In this document: one piece after another, positions 34,782 through 47,030 of the stretch | How the letters are laid out: every line of letters starts with the position of its first letter | Position numbering within the stretch: position 1 is the first letter of the stretch | NCBI GenBank assembly: GCA_900073065.1 | Contig: FJOG01000083.1 | Span: 1-64,000 of the forward strand | Direction of reading: 5' to 3' | DNA length: 64,000 bases | From: Phialocephala subalpina | Taxonomy: Eukaryota; Ascomycota; Leotiomycetes; Helotiales; Mollisiaceae | Made by a program: the position numbers and the translations under genes | Notes under the pieces: generated by a model | Databases searched by the model: none | Told to the model about the DNA's origin: nothing | Seen by the model: the letters and a program-made list of their open reading frames with translations, nothing else

Positions 34782-36047
34782 TCAAAGACTCCTCCGAATC
34801 GTCCTCTTCTTACTCGCGATCCCACCTCCCATCCTCGTCCCAACAAGACACTGCTTGACAATCGGCTGATCTGTAAAGTTACCCGCAGACCCAAGAGGCG
34901 TCATGGTCAGATTGTAAGTCGTTGGCGAGAAACCCCCTGCTGCCCATCCGACATAGCCCATGTACGCATCGGTGTTGGCGTTGATGAATGTCAAGGTGTT
35001 GCAGAGATCCGTCAAGCACTGGAACTTCGTCAGCAAACAATCCCTGGAGCGAAGAAGATACATACAGAAGCTGAATTTCCACCACCAGTCTCACTCAAGA
35101 TCGCTTCTCGCTTGTTCGCTACCAAAACCATGGACAGCGGCATGAATGTATCTTGGATATTATTCGATGAACACTCCAAGGCCTGTCCACTTCCATCCGA
35201 ATCCAGATACTTGTGAACATCGAAGATCAAACTCGTGTTCGACCCATCTGGATTATGGACTGTGCTGAGATTGCCAAAAGAGCCATTGCTGACGAAAGTT
35301 TGTGCTCCCGTGAAGTCATTGCCTGGGAGAAGGATCATTTGTGTAGTTGCTCCGGCTTCTCGGATCGCGGTCACGGCTTCTTGAACTGTGGCTGCCCATA
35401 TCTTCATGTCGGGGATGTTGTGGGGTTCATTCATGATGCCGAAGACGACGTTAGTTTCGTTCTTGTACTTGGCTGCAAGTTGACTCCAGAGGTTGGCAAA
35501 CTCGGCATTCGTAGGACCACCTTGTCCAATGATCTTGTTCTCGAACCGTGCGTAGTTGTGAACATCGATGATGCAGTGAGCACCTGTGGCGAGACATGCT
35601 TTCACCAGTTGATCATACTTGTTCGAATTCGTAGCATCCAGAGTCCCAGCAGCACTGTTCGAGCGAGTACCGTTCCCTGTGCCGTTGCCCGCGCCGCCAG
35701 TGAGCGTGAGACTATTGATTAGAAATTGCCAGCTAACAGCTACAACCGTCAGAGAACGCACTTCCAGAACCAAGAGCACTAACGTAGCCTGAACAGATTC
35801 AGGTTATCATCCTTCGCAAAATGTGACATTTGAGCTGCTCCATCACTTCCACCGAGGGTAACTAAAGGACCCATAGCACTCGCCAGATTGGCTGTGCCCG
35901 TGATGTCGACACCAAAATCGAATCCAGCGATGTTTACTCCCTGTCGTCCATCAGCGCCAAAGTTCCTCAACTCGAGGAGATACATACTGCCAGAGGAGAG
36001 GCAGCAAAAGCTGCAGTAATTAAAGAAAGTAGAGTCAAAAACAACAT
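34782..36047 (-). CDS. Secreted GH5 endo-beta-1,4-glucanase
   Basis: This is an extracellular cellulase that cleaves internal beta-1,4-glucan bonds. Exons 36047-35988, 35940-35784, 35739-35066 and 35018-34782 join in frame (introns 47, 44 and 47 bp, all GT..AG) to 375 aa. Exon 1 is exactly a signal peptide (MLFLTLLSLITAAFAASPLA). GVNIAGFDFG opens the barrel. IDVHNYARF, FGIMNEPHN (Glu acid/base) and AILSETGGG (Glu nucleophile) are the family-5 active-site motifs, like Trichoderma-type EGII. There is no CBM1 or linker, so it is a catalytic-domain-only form. The conserved Cys pair near the C-terminus (CLTDLC) is present. The basic tail KKRTIRR is slightly unusual. Confidence 0.93.
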
Positions 36048-37586
36048 AATGAATGATTGAAACGAAAATTGGCCAAGAAGTTTTCTACTTGACGCTTGGC
36101 TCACATTAAGGGAAGCACCATGATATACTCAAGCCACCGCCCAGGGCCAAAATCAATAAATATCATCAAAAGAGGATGTTATATTAACCTCATCTTTTCA
36201 AGACGGTCTGCGTGTGACAATGCTTGACCCGTGGAAGAGACCTCGGGATGGTTTCCTCCATGCATGGTCTGGTGAAGACAAGCCTTTTATGCCACCTTTG
36301 GAGAAAAGGCTAGTGACGTTGACTTACTTGGTTAAGCCAATACTTGTTGGCCGATGTGCTCGCTAATCATGCGAAGTCAAGTTGGGATTAAAGCAGATCG
36401 AGTTCTGAGACGGTTCAAGCTTGGAGTGTGATAAATCGTGAGGTTTTGCATGGGTGTAACATTTGCCGGTTTCGTGCTCGGATGAGACAAGACATGGGAC
36501 CCTCGTGCAAATCACCATAAGGCTCAAAAATATGGGAATAAAGCTCCGCGTCGATCCCTCGGATGCGGAGAGAAGGATCTTGTGATGAGCGGGTGATATT
36601 TGACTATCATTCGAAGGACTTTCTGGTGATAATATATATGAGGGAAGGAGCTGGGAGAAAAACCACGCACAGACCCTTGCTCATTGCAACATTCGTCTTG
36701 AAATCTGCAGAGGGCTTTTTCCTTATCGCAAGGTCTCTCCCGAATTGCAGGTCTTCAGAGAATTGGAGATTAGAGCATGCTCACTCGAGTTTGCCCTTCG
36801 TGCCGAGGCCGTGCGTGTCGAAGGAGCAGTGATGGCATCTGCGGAATTTGCTGATCATCGACTTCGAGTACAGAGATCCTCATTCCAATGAACAGTCTCC
36901 TGCCTCTGTCTTCCAATCTTTCCAGAAAAATTAAGATTATGACTTCAATGCAAAGGAGTTGCTAGGACGAATGCCACATGGCTCCGAGTTCGAACAGCCT
37001 GCAGCGACAGGTTAGAGCGCAATATCAACATTCCTCTACAGCTAGTCCCTCCCTCATCAACCTGCCATAATCCTATCCTTGTGTTTTCAGTCCCCTCTGA
37101 TATCCGACAGCTGTTCGGAGATTGAAAGTTGTTCTGCCAGGTCTATGAAGTGTCGCATCGAGACGGAGAGTAGGGAGGTCGTTGACGCGTCAAGTCATCG
37201 ATTCGTATCGTAGCTCAAGGAGGGTGTTCTTCCGAAGCACGCGTTTCCTGATCTAACAGAGAATCTGCCACCGGATAGTTCTCAAGAAGCGCGCACGTGG
37301 GAAGTCGTATGTCGTTGTGATGAGAACGTTCTGCGAAGAAACAAGAATCTCGGACACGAATTGAAAACATCCAACCCCGCAATTTCACGTGCTGCCATCA
37401 AAAGCCTCCTATCGGATCACGACCACCACTCTTCGTCACGCCAGAAGTCATCCGATTCACATCAATAGTGAGCCCACCAGACGTTGTTTGGAGAGCGAGA
37501 TATGTTCCTACCCTCTCACCAGAATGGAAGTTTTTCATTTTCAATAAACCTCCTCCCATTGGATTCCCAAACCCAAACATTTCACT
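36048..37586. other. Intergenic, 1.5 kb, no gene seen
   Basis: No open frame over 90 codons has domain or codon support. The first part is the promoter of the GH5 gene; the last ~200 bp precede the hemerythrin-like gene. I recognise no repeat, tRNA or other RNA. Confidence 0.45.
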
Positions 37587-38485
37587 ATGTCGACAGCAAC
37601 TACAGGAAAGAAATGGGCTGATGGCCCCTTCAAACTTCTCTCCACTCCCCGGATCACCCTAAATGCACATCCTATACCCCTTGCTTATCAGGCACCTTCA
37701 CTAATTATCGTTACAGGGAAAGCCAGAATCCGGAGCCTCCAAAAATGCCTCCGAAATGGCACTCATCCACAACATCCTCCTCCGAGGCCTAAACTGCATC
37801 TACATTCAAGCCCCCAACCTCCAATTCTCAGAAGACATCTCCGATTTCATGACATTCTGCGACGCCTGGTCCTGCACTCTCCATTCCCACCACCTCACCG
37901 AAGAAACCGTTTACTTTCCACTTCTCGATTCTCAATGCAAGGAAAAGGGAGTCGCCAGTAAGAATCATGACGAGCATGAGACGTTCCTTCCCGCTTTAGT
38001 GAAATTCGATGCCTTTGTGGAAGCTGGGAAAGATGGGAGTAATTATGATAAAGAGGAGTTTATGGGGATATTGAACGAGTTGGGTCCGAAGCTTGAAGCT
38101 CATTTGAGGAGTGAGATTGGACTTCTTCTGGGCTTGGAGAAGGATGAAGGGATTGATTGGGATTTGTTGGGGAAGGCGATGGCTGCGCATTCGAAGAAGG
38201 TTGCTGATAGAGTGAGTTGCTCTTTCTTGTTCTATGTCGTGGCTAACATACTTCCAGAATAGAGAAGTGCCTTTCCTCATCACGAACGCAGATGTCACTT
38301 ACGAGAATGGTATTCATGGTACCAGGTTTCCGCCATTCCCGTGGTTCGTGCATCAGATCTTTCGATGGGTATACATCCCAATCTTGAAAGACGCCTGGAA
38401 GTTCTCAAGTTGTGATGACTATGGGATGCCGAAGGAACTACCTTTTGCTATCGGAGGTTCTGAGCAAGTCAAACAGAGAGGGTAG
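37587..38485 (+). CDS. Hemerythrin-like HHE cation-binding protein
   Basis: This is a predicted four-helix di-iron (HHE) protein of unknown cellular role; fungal members are cytosolic. Exons 37587-37664, 37717-38211 and 38258-38485 give 266 aa. The metal-ligand pattern is visible: H in ALIHNILLRGLN, HSHHLTEETVYFP, then KNHDEHETFLPAL, and later KAMAAHSKKV. The first intron has a good branch site and acceptor (CTAAT..TTACAG) but no GT donor anywhere in range. A GC donor at 37665 keeps the frame and gives a GC..AG intron. The second intron is canonical (GTGAGT..CTTCCAG). The C-terminus ends with PKELPFAIGG. Confidence 0.85.
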
Positions 38486-38582
38486 ACAGCGGGGTGTAGG
38501 ATAACATGTACTCATTCTTCATTATGCATTAACATATCTCTTCTCAAATCCTCTTGCACCTCAATCATAGCTCATCACAGAA

Positions 38583-40845
38583 TTACATGTTCACTACAAC
38601 CCAGCCAATGGCCATCTGGAACACAAGCATACCAACCCAAAGTCCTCTCTGGACTCTGTTCGCGGGAGCAGCACCGGTGAAGGGGACAGTCGTAGTAGTA
38701 GCGTTCGATGAGCTGGCGGTGCCGGTCGCGTCGTTTGGTCGGGCAAGACCCAGGCAGTTCGCCATGTTGAAGAAGATGTCGATGTTACCATACACTCCAC
38801 CAAAGAGCTCTTGGCAAGGCCCCATGGCGAAGACCGGGACATCGGTCAGGGAGTGAACACCTTGTGCCTCGTTTCTGCATCTTTGTAAGGTTGAATCTTC
38901 AATAAATGGACACGAAAACTTACGTTGGGAGGGTGCCATTGACAATGAACCCATCAGTGTTGTCAGTAGGGTTGACGAAGTAGTCGTCAATGGGGAAACC
39001 GGTGATATTGGTAGCTGGGAGGCGGGGTCCAGACTTGTGGACACGATAGTTCTCTCTGTGATCCGGGTTGGCCCCCACACCTTGAGCAAGAGTGTAGCGA
39101 GGATCCCAGTTGACAGGGAAGTTGACTCCGGTGTTGTATGAGATGCTGGCATTGGTCACTGTGTACTGGCTGAGACCAGAGTTGGTGTAGACCCCGATAG
39201 CATTACGTTTCTCGCGATCGTCGGACTTTGAGCTCGGGTATGTGGTATCAGCGGACCCGAAGACGTCGAAGCCGTGGCCGTGATCCGCAGTCACGATGAT
39301 CAAGGTTTGGTTGAGCTCTGCGGACCATCAGCGAAGCTCTTGGCTTTGGGTTTGAAACTTACCTCCCATGGCAGTCAACTTCTCGATGGTTGCCTTGACA
39401 GTATCGTCCAACTCTAACAAATCACCAAGAGCACGATCATAATCCAAAGTGTGCATCTGCTTGTCGATAGAAGCAGCTTCAGACATCATGAAGAATCCCT
39501 TGTCCCCACCACGCGCATGGAGAATGTCAATAGCCTTCAAGGTCATCTCCTTCAGACCTGGCAGATCCAAAGCAGGCTTCTTGTTTCCAGATGGATCATT
39601 TTTGGTCGTGTTGAGGTATCCGGTGTACACATTTCGATCCAACCAAACCGGAAGATTTGATGTACAGAAGATTCCGAGAGCTTTGGTGGTGTTAGAGACC
39701 TTGAGCAGAGAGGTTTTGTTCAATGAGACGGTGTAACCAGCGTTTGCGAATTCTTGGTAGTAGTCCTTGCCCTGGAAAGACCCAGACCCGGGGATGAATT
39801 GTTCTGCGCCAGCTCCGAAAAAGACATCAGCTCCAGAGTATGGAGTCCAAGTGTAGTTAGTGACTCCGCGCAGGGCCTGGTCGATCAATTCTCCGTATCG
39901 CGAACGAAGTCTGGTGTGGCCAGTGAGAGCGATTGGAGTAGCATCTGCAATGAAAGCAGTGCTAACAACACCAATGGCACTTCCCCAAATCCGTGTCAGG
40001 AGTTCGACAATGGTCTCAACTTTAGGGTCATCGAAGGGGTCAGCACTAGAAGGCTGGTCAGCTACTGCAGATGGTTCAAGAAGGGCTTTCTTTGTACCTA
40101 GAGTCCGCGTACACACCCATAGCATTGACGGTGCTCTTGTGTCTCGAGTACAAAGCTGAAGCACTGTTGGCAGAATCGGTGATGTAGCTGTCGAGGGAAT
40201 GGGTCTTGAAACAATTAGCATATGGACTGCACTCAATCTTCCACCACAAGCATACCATCTGATGTCCAAGAACTGGGAACTTGTCCATCTGCATCGTGCT
40301 TTGATACTTCCCATTGATGCTCTTGTGGCCGATCAATCTTGCAGCAGTGATCATGTCCGTCGTCATTCCATCACCGATGAAGAGAATAACATTTTTCGCC
40401 TTCTTTTGTTGTTGGAGGGGTCGGACGAGCCAGTTTGCTACCGTCTTCGTGCCATTGTAATAGTTAAGTGTCGCCACGTACTCGCCAGGTTCGTAGAGAG
40501 CAACTCGTCGGTAGGCTTTCGAGGTCACGCGGACAACAGAGGGGGAGTGGGCATCTTGTGCAAAGAGGTCCTCGTACCAGGTGAAGTTCCAGCGTTCAAG
40601 TGCAGGCTCGGCAATCTTGAATAATGTCGCAGCAGGTTGGAGAGATCCGCCAACTTTTGAGATCGTGAAGGAAAAGTTGGGATCGGGGATTCCTCCGTTT
40701 GCCTCGGATCCATTGACAGGAGCATGAACCTATAACACATTAGCCATTGGGCCCAGATGAGTGATTGAGTGGAGGATGCCCAAGAAAGGCTGTTGTGAAT
40801 ACCGCTGGCGGAATGGGATAATTTGGTATGTTGGGTTGAGGGGTA
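38583..40845 (-). CDS. Alkaline phosphatase, secreted or GPI-type (5' end unresolved)
   Basis: This is a phosphomonoesterase of the Zn2Mg alkaline phosphatase superfamily. Motifs in order: NVILFIGDGMT (metal Asp), ITDSANSASAL (Ser nucleophile), FFMMSEAASIDKQMH..DYDRAL (metal Glu/Asp/His), LIIVTADHGHGFD (Asp/His) and GVHSLTDVPVFAMGP (His). The last ~25 residues are hydrophobic (GLWVGMLVFQMAIGW), which suggests a GPI signal. Canonical introns restore the frame at HQM|THSLD, YADS|SADP, MG|ELNQ and LPT|NEAQ. The coding frame traces back through PNIPNYPIPPAVHAPVNG to an acceptor at 40846. The initiating exon with the expected signal peptide was not found upstream, so the start is open. Confidence 0.88.
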
Positions 40846-41446
40846 CTGCAAGTGCAGAGGACATTGTTGGTATATCAATTGTTTGCACATGGAATATGTT
40901 GCAAGGCAAGCTCTACCTCTGCAGATGAGGGACAAGCCTCGCCCAGGAGATCGAGGTATCTCTTTCAAAATCGGATTTGCATTGAAGGCTCTACCTCGAG
41001 GGAGGCAGGTGCTGGAGACGAACCGTCTCCACAGTTCATGCTAGTTGTGCCTATGTATGTGGGCAACTAAGTCCACTGCAAGAAGAAGAGACCCCAGAAA
41101 GCTGGATATCTTTTTGACTAGTGTATAATTACACAAGTTCATTTCTGTAGCCATGTCTGTTTGATTGCTCGAGTAACACTGTACTGCACGGTGCCTTTGA
41201 TCGCCTGGCTCCTCAGTCAAGCCTCGACTTAAAGTCAGGAACAGGCGGCTACAAATGCCGGGCCTAGCCTTAATTGAGGCCATTAGAAGCACTGCATAGA
41301 AGTACTCTAGATGTCTAGAACAATGGAACCTGTTTGGCAAAAACACCAGAAGTTCCTTGTACAGACCCTCATATCCTTTCAGTCCATTCTTCTCCTGCTC
41401 CTCTCCCTCGTCCGAGGCATTCACGAAGAAGATCAGCCCTAAAATT
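40846..41446. promoter_or_regulatory. Divergent region between alkaline phosphatase and GPI-type protein
   Basis: These 600 bp separate two divergent cell-surface genes. It probably also contains the missing first exon of the phosphatase. No definite operator or TATA element could be assigned. Confidence 0.35.
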
Positions 41447-42150
41447 ATGACAATGCATCTTACAAGCATCATCATCCTCGGCCTCGCGATGGCCACTCGC
41501 TCGCTCTGTCAAGACTACTCATCTGCGATTTTCATCCCAAATGTATACATAGATCCTCAACAGATACCGTCACAAACTATCGTTGCCTCAATTGCCGGCT
41601 CGGTATCCCTGTCAATCTCTGACATAATCTCAACTTTACTCACCACTGAGAAGGTTTCGGGACCACACTTTATGCCTTTCACTGTGAGCCTGGCAACGAT
41701 ACCAGCCTCTGCGGATTTTCTGGGACTGCTACACTCACGGAAGGTCCTACTAGAGCTACGTATGCCATCCCTCCTCAAGTCAACGCCAACAACATAACAA
41801 CTTTGTACGCGGTTTCCTGTTCCCTCCCTGTCCTCTGCCATTCCAACTTCACTCACTAATACACACCAAACAGTACTAGCTCTTGGAACTACACTCGTGC
41901 ACCAGCCTCTGCCGTTTGCGCTGTGTCTATCAGTGTCCCTTCGCAGAGTCCAATTATCATCCCCTCGAGTACAATATCTGGTCCCAGTTATTCCGTGATA
42001 CCGGTGCTTATCACTGGCGATCCAACGGCCACTTCGAAAACAGGAGCTACGAAGGCAGGAGCAGGAGTTGTTGGTGCAGGAACTGCTGTCAGAGGATGCC
42101 CTACTTGGGTGGTGGGAGGGGCGATTCTGGCGATTGCTGCCATTTTATAG
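41447..42150 (+). CDS. Secreted GPI-anchored-type protein of unknown function
   Basis: ATG at 41447 opens a signal peptide (TSIIILGLAMATRSLC) followed by QDYSSAIFIPNVYIDPQ. Exon 2 (41654-41804) reads TTLYAFHCEPGND..CGFSGTATLTEGP, a pattern with paired Cys seen in many fungal surface proteins. Exon 3 (41875-42150) ends in a Gly/Ala/Thr-rich stretch and a hydrophobic tail (VVGGAILAIAAIL), the GPI signal. The second intron (GTACGC..AAACAG) is exact. The first (41603-41653, GTATCC..GAGAAG) leaves the frame off by one, so either the donor is misplaced or there is a one-base lesion. No catalytic motif is present. Confidence 0.65.
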
Positions 42151-43694
42151 ACTTCGGGGATGGTGAGCATTATCTGCACGGTTAGTTGTTGGTCCACAGT
42201 TTCCATCCATCAATTAGCGATATTGATCACGACTCCGCCTGGACTTGGACTTGGACTTGAGAAGCGTAGTTTTAAAAGATCCACTTGACCCTGGTCTTTG
42301 CCCCTGGTGTGAGCCCAAAATCTCTGCCCAAGCCTATATTCTATTCATTGATTTGCTATCAGTATGGCATGAAACATCCAAGAATGTCTCCCCACCTTTG
42401 CTAAATCTATAAATGCTATTGCTTGTACGTTCTTGACAGGTCTAGTTCAGATCTATACTTTTCTGCTTGAGTTTCAAACACACTTCACCCGCTTGATCAT
42501 TAGCGCACAGAATTTAATAGAATTGGCACAAACGGTGGGTTTAAAGAAGAATATTTGACAATCCGGAGTCAATTTTGAAAGATTAATTAGTTGCTATGGT
42601 AATCTCTGAATATTTGAAAACTTCCCTTATTTTAGTATCTACTCCACAAAGAACCGAGAGGTGCACAACAGAAAACATTGGATTATTTAGGCCTATACGG
42701 AAGTACTTCCTCTCGTGCTACATTTTCACAGATCAAGTCATGCTTCAACCCATCCCTTACGGGCCTTGTCCCATAGCTTGACTTATATTATACTATGAAA
42801 CCTTCTCAGCTCCTTACGCAGACGGAATCTCGACGTGAATAGTGTCACTCAAACATAATTCCACTTGGATGAATCTCACCGATGTCCGGGACTAGACCAA
42901 TTGTTGCCAAGAGAAACTTTGCTGCTAAGGCTAGACCGTGTTCTTCCACTGTAGATAGAAATTTCTTTTAGAAGAGAACATAGCAAATATACTCCTCAAG
43001 ATTTGCACTTTTATTACTTTCGATACCACAGAAAAGAAAGTTTTCTTGCTGTCATGATATAAAAAAAATGTATCTCAAAATTTATTGCTTTTTTTTTTAC
43101 GTGAATTATATGATGAGCATCCCAAATCGGCACTGGCAGGAACCCCTTGTAGGGGGGGGGGGGGGGGGGGGCGAGATTGGGCAAACTAGGCTAGGAAACT
43201 GTAGCCGGAGCGCATAAAGCCCAAAATGGGATCCGCACTTGACTCAAGGCGTGCTCAAGATGCTCAGGCTCTGCTTAGGCTCGCTCACCCTCGGCTCAGG
43301 TAAAAGCGGCCGCTGCTCACGCCCAGAGACTAAAACGGAACGGCACATCTGCGAGATAATAGGAATTCCCGTATAACCCTTCGAGGAAGCCCGTTTAATC
43401 TCAGCGTCACTAAGCGAATATCATGGGCAGAAAGTCGTGAGACAACTCGCGAGGAAGATAAGCAGCAGAACTCAAAAGGACGAAGTCAACCAAGCCCAAA
43501 CCACCCACACACCCCTCCACATATAGACTCACGGTTCAGCATACTACTCTCCACGACTCGACTATATACGCAACGAGGTTTCAAGAGGCAGTGTATGTGA
43601 AGGAATCTGCATGAGGACTCGATGATAAATCGTGATCCTCAAGCTACAGCTACAACGTCAGTGAGAGCAATAGCAGGTCTTCAATCACCTCAGC
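42151..43694. other. Gene-poor AT-rich region with (GGACTT)3 and a G20 run
   Basis: No gene is supported. Features: a hexamer array (GGACTT)3 at 42241-42258; an AT-rich stretch from 42,360 to 43,110, possibly an old RIP-altered fragment; an A/T homopolymer patch near 43,090; and a run of 20 G at 43152-43171. The last 500 bp are GC-balanced and precede the BTB fragment. Confidence 0.5.
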
Positions 43695-43955
43695 ATGCCA
43701 GTCACTATCCTGGTGGAGAAGGAGAAGCACTCCTTTCATCTCGATAAGGACCAGCTTTGCAAGTGCTCATCGTTCTTTGATTCCGCACTCAGAGACGGGT
43801 TCAAGGAGAGTAAAGAACTTGTCGTGCAACTCCCAGAGGCAGATGTCGAGGCATTTCAGGTGTTCGAGAAGTATGCAACTGGATTGATGGACAGGCAGCA
43901 GCTCAAGCCCTGTGTGCCTCCTTGCTTGAGAGGGCCTCATCCTTCTGTAGGCTAG
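43695..43955 (+). pseudogene. BTB/POZ domain fragment
   Basis: This is an 86-codon frame from ATG at 43695. HSFHLDKDQLCKCSSFFDSAL followed by GFKESKELVVQLPEADVEAF is the first half of a fungal BTB/POZ domain (protein-protein interaction, often Cul3 adaptors). After EAFQVF the expected WLYTG-type helix is garbled (EKYATGLMDRQQ) and the frame soon ends, so only half of the domain exists. No downstream exon restores it. It is probably a truncated gene copy. Confidence 0.6.
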
Positions 43956-45186
43956 TCCCAACGCAGGAGCACGTACGGTCGAGGGAAGTGGTGTTCCAGG
44001 CGAGAAGAATTGGGGGGATTAGATCGAAACATCACAAAAGGAACTGGGGAGGTTGACATCGGAAGCAGATGTGAGGCGCAACATCTCCATCTGATCCAAG
44101 AAGTGACGGCACCGATTGAGCGATGGTCCGACTGAACTGGTCAACACTGTTAGCACGGCCTCCGCTATACTCGAATCGACTAAGACCCTCGGCAGGTGCA
44201 GATTCCAATCAGGAATGTAGAATCCGCAATATCATCAGAGGGACAACGTTGAGGGTGCTGTACTCTGTCGCGAAGTGTAATGATTGTTGGACGCTATTGG
44301 AGGCTCATGAATGATTTCAACTCGACACACAGAATTTATAGTCAAGGGAATTGGCGTGTAAATGCGAGGCCATGTTTATAGTAGTTGATGCTTTGATCGT
44401 ACGAGAAATTTTCTTTGTTTACATTTCCTTGTCTCTAAGATTTATCATTATATCGCAAAGCTACCCAACCCCTTATAGCAAGTCCGGATCAAGCAATCTT
44501 GCCTGAGATCCGCCTTGATGACGATGTTCTTTTGCGGATTCTCCCGGAGGGTGTGGAATTCACGTGAAGCGATAAGGGTGTTTTTTGCAGTTGTTTCGGT
44601 TTGGACTATTTATGAAAGCATATCAGAGACCGCGTGATTTAGAAAGAAGGGTACTAGAAAGAAAATGTGAGAGTGGTGGAGGGTTATGCCCTGGGTACTC
44701 TCGCATTGGTGATGTCTTCGGCTTCTAGTAGTATCAATAAGATATGAACATCCTCAAGGCATTTGTCTGGTTGGAGAAAGAGATGAGATCCATTACCTAG
44801 ACGATGGTCGAGTTGCTTGATCTTGCTTTGACGATTGTCACTAACTGCTTGTGCATTTTCTGGCAAACTGTAGAGCTCGCAAGTGCATGCAAAACCGAAT
44901 AATTCTTTAAGGCTACGACGCCGACTTTCGAATGGTCTTGTATTGGCGTAGCCAATTGTTATCTTCTCGCCCTTGGATATGCATCACACGGTGTGGATCG
45001 TTTCTTCTCCTCTGTTGGCGTTCTATATGTATTAGCAATTCGGAATACATGGGTGATTGATTCCTGATACTTTAAGAAATAGTCTACCTTCTGATGCATT
45101 ACCTCCTAATAAAAGGCTTTGGTTTTGATAGTGCTAATCAACGGGTAAACAGCGCCTAACGTATTATAAAGCGAAAGGAAAATCAC
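43956..45186. other. Gene-poor stretch
   Basis: No supported gene. Open frames at 44123-44314 (+) and 44684-44866 (-) are short and featureless. AT content rises towards 45,100, where RIP-like DNA begins. Confidence 0.4.
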
Positions 45187-45492
45187 CTAGTGGTTTTTCG
45201 GGAGAAGATTAAATTTGCTAGTAACCGCTCTGCCTTTTAAAATATCCTGCACTGCGATTAGTCCTCGGTTTTTACCGGGAAAAGGCGTTAAGACGTAGAG
45301 TTTTAACGTTATATTATTTTTCCTTAGAGATCCGACCCTTTTCTTGGGGTTATTCTCGAGATCTATCGACTCCGGTAATACTAATTGGAATGCTAATACA
45401 TTGAAAGCAATAAACGGAGAGGGGATAATATAAAGAATAATTTCATTGGGATTAATAATTAAAATATTAATCAAAACCACGTTTATTATCAA
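45187..45492 (-). mobile_element. RIP-altered fragment of an unidentified repeat protein
   Basis: This is an AT-rich island (about 45,100-45,540) with a 101-codon minus-strand frame. The second half reads coherently: ESIDLENNPKKRVGSL, TLKLYVLTPFPGKNRG and IAVQDILKGRA. The first half is Ile/Asn-rich as RIP would make. I do not recognise the family; a transposon-encoded protein is the best guess from base composition. Confidence 0.35.
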
Positions 45493-45530
45493 ACGAATAA
45501 TTATAATCTTTATATATTATTAATTTTATA

Positions 45531-45875
45531 TTAAGCGACCCGAGATTTTGATTTAACCTCGCTAAGAACCTCCCTACGATACCCCAAGATTTTCGCGTCA
45601 TTTAATCGAGGAGTCCTCGTCCAATCGCAGTACTTGCTTTTGGATAGGCCGATTTGCAGATCACAGTGCAGATCATTCAAGGCGATCTTGGATTGTCCCG
45701 ATTCCAAGGCTGAAGTCCGACGTCCTTCGTCCATTCCATTCGGCGGCGTATTTCCTTGGCACATGTTTTCAAGTCGAAGAAGGCCTTTGTTGTTTCTTGT
45801 CCATAGCGCACCCGAGGTGGTGCAAATTGATGGAACACTATACTGCCCTGTAAATCCTCCGCATGAAAGGCTTTA
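45531..45875 (-). pseudogene. Remnant related to the gene at 49.8-51.2 kb
   Basis: On the minus strand KAFFDLKTCAKEIRRRME (near 45,790-45,730) matches KAIFDLKTRAKETRRPID of the gene at 49794-51240, also clearly at DNA level. Flanking sequence is frame-broken and merges into the AT-rich island. It is a dispersed, decayed partial copy of the same fungal family. Confidence 0.5.
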
Positions 45876-47030
45876 ACATGTGAAGAGAAGGAGGCTGTAG
45901 ATTTTTTTTTGAGCTTTAGGCTCTGCTCACGCTATCCAGCCAATAAAACGAAGGATTGACATGCGCAGGTGCAGCAGGTGGGTACAGTCCCTTCTATATT
46001 CTGCTCTATAAAGCGCATTTGGAGCGTCCTCGATTCGCAAAAGGAATTCGAGGCTAGGTTCCTTATTAAAGCGCTTTGCGAATAAGGCATGTCCCGTCTA
46101 TGATGCTCTCCAATCCAAAAGAAGCGTGCAATAATGACCACGTCGGCCCCAAGCAGACAATCGGGTACGATAGTAGTGCAGCTCTAGGTGCATATTGACG
46201 GTGTTTAGATTGCCTTGCGTCGTGATCCGGAAGATGGTCCGCTTCCGGTTGGCGGCAGCTGGGCAACCTTACTCGGACACCATCCCCGCCTGTGTCATGA
46301 CTTGTGCATCAGTGGTTACACCTTTGGCTTCCACCACGGGCCGTAATAAGGGTGTCGCATCGTATGTGCGAGGAGTATTTCGGGTCCTCTGGAGGTGATC
46401 TTCATATTGGAGGGCGGACTAATCAAGGCTAATTCTTTGTCTAGGCTACCAAGTACGAATCACTTCGCACCACGCACGCCATATTCACTTGGACAACGTA
46501 AAGGCCGAGCTGTCAGCGGTGGCACACCAGAGGACGAAAGCCTCGATTCTGCAACGTAACTCGAGGGAAAATGTCGTGGTGGCGGGTGGTCGGAATAATC
46601 TTGTCTCAGCCCATACGAAGATTGCGGTAAGGTGAAGAGAGACGAATGCCTTGTGAGGGGTAGGAAAGGATGTTGCGAGACTGGCTGTACATATTCCTCA
46701 AAAGACATACGATACAGCAGCTGGCCCTTATCTGCATGAGGATTGCTGAACGGGAGCTTGCATTGATTGGACTGCTGTCGCGCCTGAGAAACCACCTCGC
46801 GTCATCCTTCCCACCCTTTCATATACTCCGCGATCAAAGAATCAGCCGTACGATATGAAGGGACGAGACACCCCGTTATAAAGTGACTCTTCACGCATGA
46901 CACATTCTCGGCCGAACGACATCACTATTCCAAGTAAGACACTTCTCTATGTAGGGCTGATTTGGTTATTGCTAATGGTCCTTCCGTGAGGTAGGGTTGC
47001 TGTAAGGTTCGATCTTTGAGAGGTATATCA
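45876..47030. other. Intergenic region upstream of the deaminase gene
   Basis: No domain-bearing frame was found. There are short frames on both strands (for example 46460-46795 on the minus strand) without codon or motif support. An additional 5' exon of the deaminase gene could lie in the last few hundred bases. Confidence 0.35.
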
